From Achromobacter sp. UMC71 (lineage in GTDB: Bacteria; Pseudomonadota; Gammaproteobacteria; Burkholderiales; Burkholderiaceae_B), in assembly GCF_014170305.1 (NCBI RefSeq), contig NZ_LZZT01000010.1, forward strand, positions 124,001 through 188,000: 64,000 nt of DNA, in the 5' to 3' direction. This document shows positions 1 to 12,853 of the stretch, piece by piece. Made by a program: the position numbers and the translations under genes. Each line of letters starts with the position of its first letter. The stretch's first letter is position 1. The notes under the pieces are model-generated. The model saw nothing but the letters and a program-made list of their open reading frames with translations. It was not told the origin of the DNA and did not search any database.

Positions 1-787
1 GGTCGGGGGTGTTGTCCACCGAGGTCACGATACGCAGGCGGCCCCGGGCCTGGCCGGGATTCAGCGGCAGGAAGGGCTGCTCGCGCAGCAAGGCCTCCTG
101 CGTCACCGATTTCACGCCGGCGTTCTTGGCGGTCTGTTCATGCAGCGTGGAATTGGTCTTGAACTGGATCGGCGCGTAGAAGCTCTGGGTGACCGTGCCG
201 TCCGCCAGTTTCAGCAGCTCGGGCGTCAGGCGGTCGCCTTCCCAGAATTCGTAGGTGTAGCCGGGCAGGTCGCGTTGCCAGCTGAGCGTGCCGAACAGCA
301 GGCGCCGGTTCGGGTCCTTGTACTGCGCGATCAGCGCGGCCTTGTCCTTGCCGGGCAAGAGCTTGCGTTCGCGCGCAAAGGTCTCGTGCAGGCCGTAGCG
401 CGGCGTGTCCAGGTAATAGATGCGGTTGCCGCGCTGGCGATCGATGACGAACAGCACGTGCGGCATTTCCAGCGGCGTGCCGGCGTTGTAGACGCGGGCC
501 AGTTGCTGGAATTCGGCCTGGGTCTGGATCTTGGCCAGGAAGGCCGGCCCGCCCCGGCGCGCGTCCTCGGCCTTGCGCGCCTCGATTTCTTCGGGCGTCG
601 GCGGACGCAGATTCTCGTAGGGCGACGGCTTGCGCGCGGTCTGCGCATGGGCCTGCTGGCCGGCGGCCAAGGCCAGCAGGCAGGCGCCAGCCAGCAGGGA
701 CAGGCGCAAGCGGGAGGGTGCGAACGGCGTGGCAGCAGGCGAGCGCGAGGCGGGCATGGGGCGAAATAAGGGCCGGAAAGCGACCAT
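1..787 (-). CDS. Secreted PEP/pyruvate-binding-domain-like protein, 5' part only
   Basis: The gene enters at 787 and runs off the left edge of the window, with no stop over about 262 codons. The N-terminus has arginines followed by a hydrophobic stretch and an AHA-Q cleavage site near residue 49, so the product is probably exported. A second in-frame ATG at 757 would give a more compact signal peptide. The visible mature part contains blocks such as LFGTLSWQRDLPGYTYEFWE and FYAPIQFKTNST. These resemble the N-terminal region of exported proteins annotated as PEP synthase-like or PEP/pyruvate-binding. The ATP-grasp-type domain that would prove this lies outside the window, so the family call rests on memory of similar N-termini. 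Confidence 0.5.
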   Translation of the reverse strand, partial: MVAFRPLFRPMPASRSPAATPFAPSRLRLSLLAGACLLALAAGQQAHAQTARKPSPYENLRPPTPEEIEARKAEDARRGGPAFLAKIQTQAEFQQLARVYNAGTPLEMPHVLFVIDRQRGNRIYYLDTPRYGLHETFARERKLLPGKDKAALIAQYKDPNRRLLFGTLSWQRDLPGYTYEFWEGDRLTPELLKLADGTVTQSFYAPIQFKTNSTLHEQTAKNAGVKSVTQEALLREQPFLPLNPGQARGRLRIVTSVDNTPD

Positions 788-866
788 GATAACGAACCTG
801 GAAGGGGGCCGCCGATGCTTGGGATGCGAGCGCCACGCCGATATGCGTTAACCGGTCTTCAATGAG

Positions 867-894
867 AAACGGCTCCGGAATGCCGGAGCCGTTT
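867..894 (-). terminator. Terminator hairpin downstream of argH
   Basis: A perfect 12-bp inverted repeat (867-878 with 883-894, loop AATG) sits 25 bases past the argH stop. On the minus strand the stem is followed by a short T-rich stretch. It separates argH from the next minus-strand gene. Confidence 0.65.
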
Positions 895-918
895 TGCCAT
901 GCAGGCGCAGCAGGGGGC

Positions 919-2340
919 TTATTCTGCCGCGGTTTCCTGCAGAACGCGGCGGGCTTCTTCGGCCACGCGCTCGGGGGCGGTGCCGCCCACGTGCTTGCGG
1001 GCCGCGACGGAGCCTTCCAGGGTCAGGACCTGGTGGACGTCGTCGCCGATCTGGGCGTGATAGGCCTTGAGTTCGGCCAGCGACAGGTCGGCCAGGTCGC
1101 AGCCGCGCTGTTCGCAGTCGCGCACGGCGTGGGCGACCACTTCGTGGGCGTCGCGGAAGGGCACGCCGCGCTTGACCAGGTAGTCGGCCAGGTCGGTGGC
1201 GGTGGCGAAGCCTTGCAGGGCGGCGGCGCGCATGTTGTCGGCCTTGACCTTGATGCCGGCGGCCATGTCCGCGAAGATGGTCAGCGTGTCGCGCACGGTA
1301 TCGACCGTGTCGAACAGGCCTTCCTTGTCTTCCTGGTTGTCCTTGTTGTAGGCCAGGGGCTGGCCTTTCATCAGGGTGAGCAGGGCGACCAGGTTGCCGT
1401 TGACGCGGCCGGTTTTGCCGCGGGCCAGTTCGGGCACGTCGGGGTTCTTCTTTTGCGGCATGATCGAGCTGCCGGTGCAGAAGCGGTCGGCCAGGTCGAT
1501 GAAGCCCACGCGCGGGCTCATCCAGAGCACCAGCTCTTCGGACAGGCGCGAGACGTGCGTCATGATCAGCGCGCCGGCGGCGCAGAATTCGATGGCGAAG
1601 TCGCGGTCGGACACGGCGTCGAGCGAGTTGCGGCACACGCCGTCAAAGCCCAGCGTCTTGGCGACGCGTTCGCGGTCGATCGGGAACGACGTGCCGGCCA
1701 GCGCGGCGGCGCCCAGCGGCAGGCGGTTGACGCGGCGGCGGCAGTCGGCCAGGCGCTCGGCGTCGCGGCCGAACATTTCGGCGTAGGCCAACAGGTGGTG
1801 GCCGAACGTGACGGGTTGGGCCACTTGCAGGTGGGTGAAGCCCGGCATGATGGTGCTGGCGTTGTCCAGCGCGACCGTGGCCAGCGCGTGGCGCAATTGG
1901 CGCAGCAGATCGAGCAGGGTGTCGATTTCGCCGCGCAGCCACAGGCGGATGTCGGTGGCGACCTGATCGTTGCGCGAACGGCCGGTGTGCAGGCGCTTGC
2001 CCGCGTCGCCGACCAGCTCGACCAGGCGTTTTTCGATGTTCAGGTGGACGTCTTCCAGGTCAAGCAGCCACTGGAAGCTGCCGGCCTCGATTTCAGACAG
2101 GATCTGGGTCATGCCGCGCTGGATGTCGGCCAGGTCCTGGGCGCCGATGATGCCCTGGGCGGCCAGCATGTCCGCATGCGCGAGCGAGCCTTGAATGTCG
2201 ACGCGCGCCAGGCGTTTGTCGAAATCCACGGACGCCGTATAGCGTTTGACGAGTTCGGAAACCGGTTCCGAGAACCGGGCGGACCAGGCCTGCGCCTTGT
2301 TGGCGAACTGGTTTTGATCGGGGGAGGGAGTGTTTGCCAT
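919..2340 (-). CDS. argH: Argininosuccinate lyase
   Basis: This enzyme cleaves argininosuccinate to arginine and fumarate, the last step of arginine synthesis, in the cytoplasm. The protein has 473 residues, the usual length. The fumarate-lyase signature [11 protein letters not shown] is at about residues 288-298, and the substrate loop HTGRSRNDQ is at about 117-125. The start is the ATG at 2340 (MANTPSPDQ). The frame stays open upstream to 2451, but that extension is proline/arginine-rich and unlike the family. A TATAAT lies only about 11 bases before the ATG, so the mRNA may have almost no leader. The gene stands alone, with a terminator behind it. Confidence 0.96.
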   Translation of the reverse strand: MANTPSPDQNQFANKAQAWSARFSEPVSELVKRYTASVDFDKRLARVDIQGSLAHADMLAAQGIIGAQDLADIQRGMTQILSEIEAGSFQWLLDLEDVHLNIEKRLVELVGDAGKRLHTGRSRNDQVATDIRLWLRGEIDTLLDLLRQLRHALATVALDNASTIMPGFTHLQVAQPVTFGHHLLAYAEMFGRDAERLADCRRRVNRLPLGAAALAGTSFPIDRERVAKTLGFDGVCRNSLDAVSDRDFAIEFCAAGALIMTHVSRLSEELVLWMSPRVGFIDLADRFCTGSSIMPQKKNPDVPELARGKTGRVNGNLVALLTLMKGQPLAYNKDNQEDKEGLFDTVDTVRDTLTIFADMAAGIKVKADNMRAAALQGFATATDLADYLVKRGVPFRDAHEVVAHAVRDCEQRGCDLADLSLAELKAYHAQIGDDVHQVLTLEGSVAARKHVGGTAPERVAEEARRVLQETAAE

Positions 2341-2350
2341 GATGGCCCGG

Positions 2351-2356
2351 ATTATA
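2351..2356 (-). promoter_or_regulatory. argH: Candidate -10 box for argH
   Basis: A perfect TATAAT on the minus strand lies about 10 bases before the argH ATG at 2340. Initiation 6-8 bases downstream would give a leader of only a few bases. No good -35 is seen at 16-18 bases upstream, so confidence is limited. Confidence 0.4.
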
Positions 2357-2598
2357 GGGCCTGCCATGGGGGCCTGACGAATCCGGACTTGCCGGGGCCG
2401 GGTTGGCCGCAGCGGCCGGGCGGGCCGTTGTCTCGGCGGTGAACGGGCCACGGTAGCGCCTGGAAACTTTGCCGCCGCGCCACTTGTCGGATAATTCAGG
2501 GTCGCATCCGCGCGCCGCCGGGGCGTATCCTGGCGGCAGCGGCATGGCCGGTTCGCCCCGCGCCGCCGTCAACCTTAAACAAAGAGAGCACACGATCT

Positions 2599-3927
2599 AT
2601 GCCCATGGAATGGGAACAGCTGGCCACCGAGCTTGACACCTATATGCCGCATCAGGCCTGGGCCCAGACGCTGGTCGGCATCGGCGTCCTGATCCTGACG
2701 GCGCTTTTCGTCCAGTGGGTGGTCGCGCGGGTCGTGCTGCTGCTGGCCCACCGGCTGCTGGTGGTGAGCGGCCACGAAGACTGGGACAAGGCGCTGCAAC
2801 GCCGCCGCGCGTACCAGAACCTCTGGTATGCGGTGCCGTTCGCGGTGGTGTCGATCGGCATCGACCTGGTGCCGCACGTGGAAAAAGCGGCCACGCTGGT
2901 GGGCCGCCTGGCGCACGCTGGCGCCTGGATCTGCGTGTTCGTGGCGTTTTCCGGCGTCCTGAGCGCCTGGCAGGACACCTATTCGGCGACCACGCGGGCA
3001 CAGACCCGGTCCATCAAGGGCTACATCCAGATCAGCAAGCTGATCCTGATGGCGGTTTGCACCGTTTTGGTGCTTTCCATCCTGATCGACCGGTCGCCGC
3101 TATGGATGATCTCGGGCCTGGGCGCGCTGTCGGCAGTGCTGCTGTTGGTGTTCAAGGACACCTTGCTGTCGCTGGTGGCCAGCACGCAGCTCACCAGCAA
3201 CGACATGCTGCGCATCGGCGACTGGATCGAGATGCCGCAGTCCAACGCCGATGGCTTCGTCAAGGATATCGCTCTGCATACGGTCAAAGTGCAGAACTGG
3301 GACAACACCGTCACCACGGTGCCGACCTACAAGCTGTTCTCGGAAAGCTACCGCAACTACCGCCACATGTTCGAGTCGGGCGGCCGGCGTATCAAGCGCA
3401 CGCTGCGCATCGATGCCAGCAGCGTGCGCTTCCTGACCGACGAAGAAGCCCAGCGGCTGATGCGTTTTCGCCTGCTGCACGACTACCTGCGGGTCAAGAC
3501 CCACGACATCGCCCAGGCCAACCAGACCATGGGCGAACTGGCCAGCGTGCCGGCCAACCGCCGCCGCCTGACCAATATCGGCACGTTCCGGGCCTATGGC
3601 CTGGCCTTCCTGAAGCAGAACGCCGAGGTCCGCCAGGACATGGCGATGATGGTGCGCATGATGGAGCCCACCGCCGACGGGATCCCGGTCGAGGTCTATT
3701 GCTTCACCGCGGTCACCGCCTGGGTCGAATACGAACGCATCCAGGGCGACATCTTCGACCATCTGCTGGCGATCCTGCCGGAACTGGGCCTGCGCCTGTA
3801 CCAGCAGCCGTCCGGCGCCGACATCGGCGCCATGGGCAGCTATCTGCGCGACGGCGCGGTCCAGGCCGCGCTGGCGGCGGAAGGGGGCCGCCAGGGACCG
3901 GACCGGCTGGCGCCGCCGGCCGGTTGA
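2599..3927 (+). CDS. Mechanosensitive ion channel, MscS superfamily (YbdG-like)
   Basis: A 442-residue inner-membrane protein with about five hydrophobic segments before the MscS core. Near residues 175-215 it has the pore-lining and beta-domain entry typical of the family: a Gly/Ala-rich helix, then FKDTLLSLVAS, then RIGDWIEMP. The long C-terminal cytoplasmic part and overall length fit the miniconductance YbdG/MscM branch rather than the roughly 286-residue MscS. Such channels release solutes on hypo-osmotic shock. It is divergent from argH, with 258 bases between. A GATAAT at about 2490 could be its -10 element, but no strong -35 accompanies it. Confidence 0.88.
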   Translation: MPMEWEQLATELDTYMPHQAWAQTLVGIGVLILTALFVQWVVARVVLLLAHRLLVVSGHEDWDKALQRRRAYQNLWYAVPFAVVSIGIDLVPHVEKAATLVGRLAHAGAWICVFVAFSGVLSAWQDTYSATTRAQTRSIKGYIQISKLILMAVCTVLVLSILIDRSPLWMISGLGALSAVLLLVFKDTLLSLVASTQLTSNDMLRIGDWIEMPQSNADGFVKDIALHTVKVQNWDNTVTTVPTYKLFSESYRNYRHMFESGGRRIKRTLRIDASSVRFLTDEEAQRLMRFRLLHDYLRVKTHDIAQANQTMGELASVPANRRRLTNIGTFRAYGLAFLKQNAEVRQDMAMMVRMMEPTADGIPVEVYCFTAVTAWVEYERIQGDIFDHLLAILPELGLRLYQQPSGADIGAMGSYLRDGAVQAALAAEGGRQGPDRLAPPAG

Positions 3928-4076
3928 TCCTTGCAACGGATGGCCAAGCCCGGGATACGCCTTGCTTGTGCAGCGCAACCCCGCGGATGCGCCTTGCGTC
4001 CGTAGGGGAATCGCCCCGCTGGCCCGGGGACGCCGTGAGATAATCGCCACTTGGATTCCTAGGCGATAGAAACCCG

Positions 4077-6614
<2,538 letters not shown>

Positions 6615-6781
6615 TTTTTTTGTAGGTTGTTGTCTTCGTAGGTCGCCCGGCACGGGCCGCGCACCGCTTGTGCGCGCCAACGATTCAGACTGCTCGTTTC
6701 CTTGCGGCACGGTGCGTGCAATGCGCGCACCGGCCGGCCCCTCGCTAGAACAGCCGCCCGCCCGCCGGGCCGCCCCAAGGG

Positions 6782-6835
6782 CTTGCAGCCCCCTCGGGGG
6801 GGGCTGCAAGCGCGCGGAGCGCGCGCGGCGTGGGG
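6782..6835. repeat. GC-rich palindromic intergenic repeat, copy 1
   Basis: A perfect 12-bp inverted repeat (6782-6793 with 6799-6810, loop TCGGG) is followed by a GCGCGC hairpin and the tail CGGCGTGGGGG. A related arrangement (GGGGGC, then GCAAGC, then CGCGGCGTGGGGG) recurs at 54829-54872. It lies between the 3' ends of glnB and gspF and may also stop transcription from both sides. Confidence 0.55.
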
Positions 6836-6862
6836 GCTTCCTCTTCGGCGTGGGGGCAGCAT

Positions 6863-8068
6863 TCAGCGGATCAGCTGATTCATCTCCAGGATCGGCATCA
6901 TCACCGCCAGCACGATCAACAGCACGAATCCCCCCATCAGCAGGATCAGCGCGGGCTCCAGCAGCGCGGTCATGGCCATGGCGCGGCGTTCCAGGTCGCG
7001 GGAGAGGTTCTGGGCGCCGCGGTCGAGCAGTTCGGGGAGCTGGCCGGTTTTTTCACCGCTGGCGATAAGGTGGACCAGGAGCGAGGGGAAGACTTTCTGG
7101 GCGGCCAATGAAGAGGACAGGGCGGCGCCTTCGCGCACGCGGGCGGAGGCTGCGTCGACGGCGGCGCGCAGGACGTCGTTGCCCAGGGTGCGGCGGGCGG
7201 CTTCCAGGGCGGTGAGCAGGGCGACGCCGCTGCCGCACAGGATAGCCAGGGTGGATGCGTAGCGGGCGGCGTTGACGCCCAGGACGAAGCGGCCGGCCAG
7301 GGGCAGGCGCAGGACGCGGGCGTGCCAGGCGTGGCGGGCGGCGGGCACGCGCAGGGAGTAGCGCCACAGCACGATGACCAGGGCGATGGCGGCGCCGGTG
7401 GCCAGGCCCCAGTCGCGCACGTAGTCGGACAGGGACAGCATGATGCGGGTCAACAGCGGCAATTGCTGTTTGGCGTGGCTGAAGGCGGAGACGACCTGGG
7501 GCACGACGTAGCCGAGCAGGAAGATGACAATGATGACCGAGACGCAGCCGACGACCGCGGGGTAGATGAACGCGGTCATGACCTTGCTGCGCAAGGTGTT
7601 GCGTTCTTCGATGTAGTCGGCGAGCTTTTCCATCACTTGCGCGAGGTCGCCGGATTCTTCGCCGGCGCCGATCAGGGCTCGGTAGATTTCAGGAAAGTCG
7701 CGCGGCCTGGCCGCCAGCGCGGCGGACAGGCGGTGGCCGGCGCGCACATCGTCGCGCACGCTTTCGAGCGTGGCGGCGATGTGCTTTTTTTCGGCCTGTT
7801 CAAGCGTGGCGCTGAGCGCGGCATCCAGCGGCAGGCGGGCCGCGAGCAGGCTGGCGAGCTGGCGCGTGAGCCAGGCCAGGTCGGCGTCGGACAGGCGCGT
7901 GCGCAAGGCCGCGCCCAAGCCCTGGGCGCGGGCGGCGGGGGAGGTGGACAGGGGCAAGAGGCCGCGGCCGCGCAACTGGTTGCGGGCGCCGCGCTCGCTG
8001 TCGGCGTCGATCGTGCCCTGCACGATTTTTCCGAGCGCGTCAGTCGCTTCGTAACGAAAGGATGGCAT
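6863..8068 (-). CDS. gspF: Type II secretion inner-membrane platform protein GspF
   Basis: GspF is the polytopic platform protein of the T2SS and contacts the GspE ATPase and GspL. The protein has 401 residues, the usual length. It has two repeated T2SSF domains, each ending in membrane segments: about 165-200 and 215-235, and a final one at the C-terminus. The PxxY and G-E-x-S/T-G motifs occur twice (GAGEESGDL and ASGEKTGQL), as in the family. The start is the ATG at 8068 (MPSFRYEA), the standard GspF N-terminus; a frame open to 8140 is ignored. It is transcribed alone, divergently from gspDE. Confidence 0.93.
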   Translation of the reverse strand: MPSFRYEATDALGKIVQGTIDADSERGARNQLRGRGLLPLSTSPAARAQGLGAALRTRLSDADLAWLTRQLASLLAARLPLDAALSATLEQAEKKHIAATLESVRDDVRAGHRLSAALAARPRDFPEIYRALIGAGEESGDLAQVMEKLADYIEERNTLRSKVMTAFIYPAVVGCVSVIIVIFLLGYVVPQVVSAFSHAKQQLPLLTRIMLSLSDYVRDWGLATGAAIALVIVLWRYSLRVPAARHAWHARVLRLPLAGRFVLGVNAARYASTLAILCGSGVALLTALEAARRTLGNDVLRAAVDAASARVREGAALSSSLAAQKVFPSLLVHLIASGEKTGQLPELLDRGAQNLSRDLERRAMAMTALLEPALILLMGGFVLLIVLAVMMPILEMNQLIR

Positions 8069-8241
8069 GGTGGGAGGTGGGTCCAGGTGCGCGCCCATAG
8101 GCGCGAGAGGCCCGTAAATAAAGGCTTTCCAGCCCGTCACCTTGCCTTTGGATTATGACCGTAGTGTTGCAGTGTCACCCCGTATACTCCGACGCGCTTT
8201 CACCTTTTTTTACACGACTTCACGTCTCAGGCACATCCGTC
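8069..8241. promoter_or_regulatory. Divergent promoter region between gspF and gspD
   Basis: 173 bases between two T2SS start codons facing away from each other. The plus strand has TATACT at 8183-8188 as a candidate -10 for gspD. The minus strand has CATAAT at about 8149-8154 as a candidate -10 for gspF. No convincing Pho box with a 7-4-7 layout was found here, unlike the gspC/phoX gap. Confidence 0.35.
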
Positions 8242-10626
8242 ATGCGTCATATCGCGCAATTCAGCCTTGCGGTCTTGCTCGCGGCAAGCCAACTCGGACC
8301 CGTGGCCAGCCAGGCCCATGCTCAACAGGCAGACAATCGCGTCAGCCTGAACTTCGTGGACACGGATATTCCCGCCGTGCTGCGTGCGCTGTCGCTGTTC
8401 ACCAAGCGCAATTTCCTGGTGGACCCTCGCGTGAAGGGCAAGCTCACGCTGGTGTCGGACCGGCCCGTCGACAGCGGCCAGGCCCTGTCGATGCTGACCG
8501 GGGCGTTGCGCCTGCAAGGCTTTGCGATCGTTGAAGTGGATGGCGTGACGCGCGTGGTGCCGGAGGCCGACGCCAAGCTGCAGGGCAGCGCGGTGGTGGG
8601 CGATCCGCGTCCTGCGGCTCCGGCGGCGTCGGGCGGCGCCGGCAAGGGTTCCGTGCCGGTGTCGGCATTCGCGCGGGGCGGATCGGGCAATAGCGGCGAG
8701 ATGCTGACGCGGGTGTTTCCGCTGAAGTACGAGAACGCGGCGAACCTGGTGCCGGTGCTGCGGCCGATGGTGCCGCCGAACAATCCGATCAATGCGTACC
8801 CGGGCAACAACACGCTGGTGGTGACGGACTACGCGGACAACCTGGACCGCATCGCGGCGGTGATCGCGCGCATCGATGTGCCCAGTTCGATCGACACGGA
8901 TGTGGTGCCGGTGCGCTCGGGCATCGCATCGGATATCGCGGTGCTGGCCTCGCAGCTGCTGGACACGCAAAGCAGCGACCCCACGCAGCGTATCGCGGTG
9001 GTGGCGGACCCGCGCAGCAACAGCGTGCTGGTGCGCGCCGGCAGCCCGGCGCGCACGCGCTTGGCACGCGACCTGATCCTGAAGCTGGACGCGCAGCAGA
9101 ACCGCGCGGGCAATCTGCACGTGGTGTACATGCGCAACGCGCAGGCCACGCGCATCGCGGAAGTGCTGGGCGGCCTCCTGGCCGGCCAGGCCAACGCCGC
9201 GCCGGGCGCGAACCCGGCGGGCGGCAATACGGGCGGTCCGCAAACGGGCGGCAATCGGCCGCAGCAACAAGCGGGTGGCAGCAATGGCAATACCGGCCTG
9301 GGGCTGTCCGGATCGACCGGATCGTCCAATTCCTCCAAGGCCGGCATGTCGGGCGACCAGGAACGCATCGCGCGCGACGAAACCGGCAACCAGGCCGTGT
9401 CGTACTCGGCGGGCGGCGCCACCATCCAGGCCGATCCGGCCACCAACTCGCTGATCATTTCGGCGCCGGAACCGCTGTACCGCAGCCTGCGCGAAGTGAT
9501 CGACCAACTTGACCAGCGCCGCGCGCAGGTGCTGGTGGAAAGCCTGATCGTCGAGGTCAGCGAAGACGCGGCGGCCGAGTTCGGCATCCAGTGGATGACC
9601 GGCGCGGGCAACATCAACAGCGGCGGCACCAGCTTCATCGGCGGCACCAACCTGGGCGGCAGCGGCCTGTCCGGCAAGGGCCCGACGTCGATCGACGCGC
9701 TGGGCGGCGGGTTGAGCCTGGGTGTGGTCAAGGGTACCGTGGACGTGCTGGGCAACAAGGTGATCAACCTGGGCGTGCTGGCGCGCGCCATGCAGAACAC
9801 CGGCCAGGCCAACATCCTGTCCACGCCGAACCTGCTGACGCTGGACAACCAGTCGGCCAGCATCCTGGTAGGCAAGACGGTGCCGTTCGTGACGGGCCAG
9901 TACGTCACCAACGGCGGCAACAACAACAACCCGTTCCAGACCATCGAACGCGAGGACGTGGGCCTGAAGCTGAATATCCGGCCGCAGGTATCCGAAGGCG
10001 GTTCGGTCAAGCTGGACATCTACCAGGAAGTCAGCAGCATCGACGAAAGCCGTTCCACGCCCACCACCGGCATCGTGACCAACAAGCGCGCTATCGACAC
10101 CAGCGTGCTGGTCGATGACGGCGAGATCATCGTGCTGGGCGGGCTGCTGGAAGAGAACGTGACGGTCACGTCCAACAACGTGCCGGGCCTGAGCTCGATT
10201 CCGGTGCTGGGCGAGCTGTTCAAGTACGAAAGCCGCAAGCGCACCAAGACCAACCTGATGGTGTTCCTGCGGCCTTACGTGGTGCGCGACGCGAACCGCA
10301 GCGCCAGCGTCACGCTGGATCGCTACGACTACATGCGCCGGGCCCAGGCCGCCACGCAGCCGAGCAATCACTGGCTGCTGCCGGACGCGCAGGCACCGAT
10401 GCTGCCGCCGGCCGGCGCGGGTGCGGGCTCGGTATCCAACAACGTCTACGACGTCCGCGGCGGGCAAACGGCCCAGGCCGCCGGCCGTCCGGCCGCCGCC
10501 ACCGTGCAGTCGTTCGCGGTGCGGCAGTATCCGGACCTGGTGCAGACCAGCGATCCGTCCGTGCCGATCCGCGTCAGCCGGCCGGTGGCGGCGAGCGTGG
10601 CGCGCGACCTGTCGTCGCTGCAATGA
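8242..10626 (+). CDS. gspD: Type II secretion outer-membrane secretin GspD
   Basis: GspD forms the outer-membrane pore. With the ATG at 8242 the protein has 794 residues and a clear signal peptide ending AHA-Q; the frame is open to 8155 but that extension lacks a signal. The N0 domain ([18 protein letters not shown]) comes first, then the repeated N domains. A Gly/Asn/Ser-rich linker runs from about residue 310 to 375. The C-terminal secretin domain includes [21 protein letters not shown] and [14 protein letters not shown]. About 110 residues follow the secretin domain and may bind a pilotin. gspE overlaps its stop by 4 bases. Confidence 0.95.
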   Translation: MRHIAQFSLAVLLAASQLGPVASQAHAQQADNRVSLNFVDTDIPAVLRALSLFTKRNFLVDPRVKGKLTLVSDRPVDSGQALSMLTGALRLQGFAIVEVDGVTRVVPEADAKLQGSAVVGDPRPAAPAASGGAGKGSVPVSAFARGGSGNSGEMLTRVFPLKYENAANLVPVLRPMVPPNNPINAYPGNNTLVVTDYADNLDRIAAVIARIDVPSSIDTDVVPVRSGIASDIAVLASQLLDTQSSDPTQRIAVVADPRSNSVLVRAGSPARTRLARDLILKLDAQQNRAGNLHVVYMRNAQATRIAEVLGGLLAGQANAAPGANPAGGNTGGPQTGGNRPQQQAGGSNGNTGLGLSGSTGSSNSSKAGMSGDQERIARDETGNQAVSYSAGGATIQADPATNSLIISAPEPLYRSLREVIDQLDQRRAQVLVESLIVEVSEDAAAEFGIQWMTGAGNINSGGTSFIGGTNLGGSGLSGKGPTSIDALGGGLSLGVVKGTVDVLGNKVINLGVLARAMQNTGQANILSTPNLLTLDNQSASILVGKTVPFVTGQYVTNGGNNNNPFQTIEREDVGLKLNIRPQVSEGGSVKLDIYQEVSSIDESRSTPTTGIVTNKRAIDTSVLVDDGEIIVLGGLLEENVTVTSNNVPGLSSIPVLGELFKYESRKRTKTNLMVFLRPYVVRDANRSASVTLDRYDYMRRAQAATQPSNHWLLPDAQAPMLPPAGAGAGSVSNNVYDVRGGQTAQAAGRPAAATVQSFAVRQYPDLVQTSDPSVPIRVSRPVAASVARDLSSLQ

Positions 10627-12050
10627 GCGCGCATCCCTTGCCCTACGCCTGGGCCCGCGCCCAGCGCGCGGTGCTGTCGCTGCGCACGGGCCACGCGCAG
10701 CTGACGGTCAGCCCGCGCACGCCCGAGTGGGCGGTGCGCGAGATCCAGCGCTGCCACGGCGACATCGCGGTGACGCAGGTGGACGACGATGCATTGGAAA
10801 CGCTGCTGGCGGCGGCCTACAGCCACGCCGAGGACGCGGCATCGGTGATGGGCGTGGCCGAAAACGAAATCGACCTGGACCGCCTGTTGCAGGACATGCC
10901 CGAAGTGGCGGACCTGCTGGACGCGCAGGACGATGCGCCCGTGATCCGGATGATCAACGCGCTGTTCGCGCAGGCGGCCCGCGACGGCGCCAGCGATATC
11001 CACATCGAGCCGTTCGAGACCCATTCGGTGGTGCGCTACCGGGTCGACGGCACGCTGCGCGACGTGGTGTCGCCGCGCAAGGCGCTGCATGCGGCGCTGA
11101 TTTCACGCATCAAGATCATGGCGCACCTGGACATCGCCGAAAAGCGCCTGCCGCAAGACGGCCGCATCGCGCTGCGGGTGGGCGGACGGCCGATCGACGT
11201 GCGGGTGTCGACCTTGCCGACTGGCCACGGCGAGCGCGCGGTGCTGCGTCTGCTGGACAAGGAAGCCGGCCGGCTGCGCCTGGAAAAGCTGGGTATGGCG
11301 CCCGGCGTGCTGGGCCAGCTGGACCGGCTGATCCGCCAGCCGCACGGTATCGTGCTGGTGACCGGCCCCACCGGCAGCGGCAAGACCACCACGCTGTACG
11401 CGGCGCTGAGCCGGCTGGACGCAGCCACCAGCAATATCCTGACCGTGGAAGACCCGATCGAATACGACCTGCCGGGCATCAGCCAGACGCAGGTCAACGC
11501 CAAAATCGACATGAGCTTCGCGCTGGCGCTGCGGGCCATCCTGCGGCAAGACCCGGACGTGATCATGATCGGTGAAATCCGCGACCTGGAGACGGCGCAG
11601 ATCGCGGTGCAGGCCTCGCTGACCGGTCACCTGGTGCTGGCGACACTGCACACCAACGACGCGGTGTCCGCCGTGACGCGCCTGACGGACATGGGGGTGG
11701 AACCCTTCCTGCTGTCATCATCGCTGCTGGGCGTGCTGGCCCAGCGGCTGGTGCGCAAGCTGTGCCCGGCCTGCAAGAAGCCGGTCATGCAGGACGGCGT
11801 GCGGGTGTTCCAGCCGGTGGGCTGCGACGCGTGCAGCCATACCGGCTACAGCGGCCGCTCGGGCATCCACGAGCTGTTCACGGTGGACGACGAGGCCCGC
11901 AGGCTGATCCACGAAGGCAGCGACGAACGCGAGCTGCGCCGCGCCGCCAGCGCCGCCGGCATGTTCAGCATGCGCGAGGACGGCGCGCGTTGGGTCGAAA
12001 GCGGCGATACGTCGCCCGAAGAGATCTTGCGTGTGACGCGGGACGCATAG
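10623..12050 (+). CDS. gspE: Type II secretion ATPase GspE
   Basis: The cytoplasmic hexameric ATPase that drives pseudopilus assembly. It has 475 residues. Walker A GPTGSGKT is at residues 248-255, followed by an Asp box (VEDPIEY), a Walker B region ([12 protein letters not shown]) and a His box. The zinc-binding tetracysteine element is present as Cys381/Cys384 and Cys401/Cys404, which separates GspE from the PilT-type ATPases. It starts at ATGA, overlapping the gspD stop, so translation is probably coupled. It converges on gspN, with a shared hairpin between them. Confidence 0.95.
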   Translation: MSAHPLPYAWARAQRAVLSLRTGHAQLTVSPRTPEWAVREIQRCHGDIAVTQVDDDALETLLAAAYSHAEDAASVMGVAENEIDLDRLLQDMPEVADLLDAQDDAPVIRMINALFAQAARDGASDIHIEPFETHSVVRYRVDGTLRDVVSPRKALHAALISRIKIMAHLDIAEKRLPQDGRIALRVGGRPIDVRVSTLPTGHGERAVLRLLDKEAGRLRLEKLGMAPGVLGQLDRLIRQPHGIVLVTGPTGSGKTTTLYAALSRLDAATSNILTVEDPIEYDLPGISQTQVNAKIDMSFALALRAILRQDPDVIMIGEIRDLETAQIAVQASLTGHLVLATLHTNDAVSAVTRLTDMGVEPFLLSSSLLGVLAQRLVRKLCPACKKPVMQDGVRVFQPVGCDACSHTGYSGRSGIHELFTVDDEARRLIHEGSDERELRRAASAAGMFSMREDGARWVESGDTSPEEILRVTRDA

Positions 12051-12067
12051 GTCCCGCGACTGAAAAG

Positions 12068-12093
12068 GCGGGGCGCGCGATGCCGCGCCCCGC
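12068..12093. terminator. Bidirectional terminator between gspE and gspN
   Basis: A 10-bp GC stem (12068-12077 with 12084-12093, loop of six) lies between two convergent stop codons. Reading the minus strand it is followed by CTTTTC; reading the plus strand by a weak T-rich run. It probably serves both operons. Confidence 0.55.
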
Positions 12094-12097
12094 GTGT

Positions 12098-12853
12098 CTA
12101 TTTACCCGTGCCGAACACCACGACATCGTCGCTGCGCCGCCCCAGCGTCGACATCAGGCCGTCGAGCGCGTTGCGGTCGGCCTCGCTGGCCGACGGCGCA
12201 AAGGTGGCCTGGCCCTGGAAGCGCACGCCGCGCGGACTGGCCGTGCCTTGGCCCGTGACGGCCAGCGGCCCGCTCTCGGTGGTCAGCGCCAGGGTGGCAC
12301 CCGATTTGCCGTTGCCGCGGATTTTCAGCAGATAGGTGCCCACCGGCGCTACCCGCGTCAATGCCGTGCCAGCGTCGCGCCAGCGCAGTTCGGCCAGCGG
12401 CGCATCGGGCAGCGCGCCACCCAGGCGCAGGGCCTGCCAGGCCACTTCTATCGTGCCTTCGGGCGCCAGCGTGTTCCAGGGCGCGCCCAGCGCGGGCAGC
12501 GCCGTGGCCGGCAGGCGCAGCGATTGCGCCGACAGCGTGACGCCGGTCCAGGCCAGGCCGGCGCGCACCGGCCCTTGCAGCCAGGGATGCGATACCTCCA
12601 GCGTCAACGACGACCAGCGCCACTGCCAGTGCAGGGCCTGCGGCAGCATGCGGCGCGCGCCGGGCGGACCCAGGGCGATCCAGGCGCTGCCGTTCCACAG
12701 GGTGCCGGCGGCGTCGGCCAGCGTCACGGGCGCGTCGTCCGGCAGCAGCGCCAGCAGCCAGCGGGCGGGCAGCACCACGGCCGCGGCGACCACGGCGCAG
12801 GCGCCGCAGGCCAGCGCCAGGCCGGTGCGCTTGGGCAGGCGGGGCAGACGCAT
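12098..12853 (-). CDS. gspN: Type II secretion protein GspN
   Basis: A 251-residue bitopic membrane protein with one N-terminal membrane segment (about 10-35). Its periplasmic part has the GspN pattern of an early GTLWNGSA block. GspN is an accessory T2SS subunit absent from several systems; its role is poorly defined. The start ATG at 12853 overlaps the gspM stop by one base (TGATG), which supports it over longer open frames. It is the last gene of the gspC-to-gspN transcription unit. Confidence 0.85.
   Translation of the reverse strand: MRLPRLPKRTGLALACGACAVVAAAVVLPARWLLALLPDDAPVTLADAAGTLWNGSAWIALGPPGARRMLPQALHWQWRWSSLTLEVSHPWLQGPVRAGLAWTGVTLSAQSLRLPATALPALGAPWNTLAPEGTIEVAWQALRLGGALPDAPLAELRWRDAGTALTRVAPVGTYLLKIRGNGKSGATLALTTESGPLAVTGQGTASPRGVRFQGQATFAPSASEADRNALDGLMSTLGRRSDDVVVFGTGK

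Noticed and set aside
8149..8188. A Pho box in the gspF/gspD gap
   Set aside because: Sequences placed 10 bases before the candidate -10 elements match at most 6 of 14 positions on either strand.
8155..8241. A longer GspD starting at 8155
   Set aside because: The extra 29 residues would put an unrelated sequence in front of a perfect signal peptide, and they overlap the divergent promoter region.
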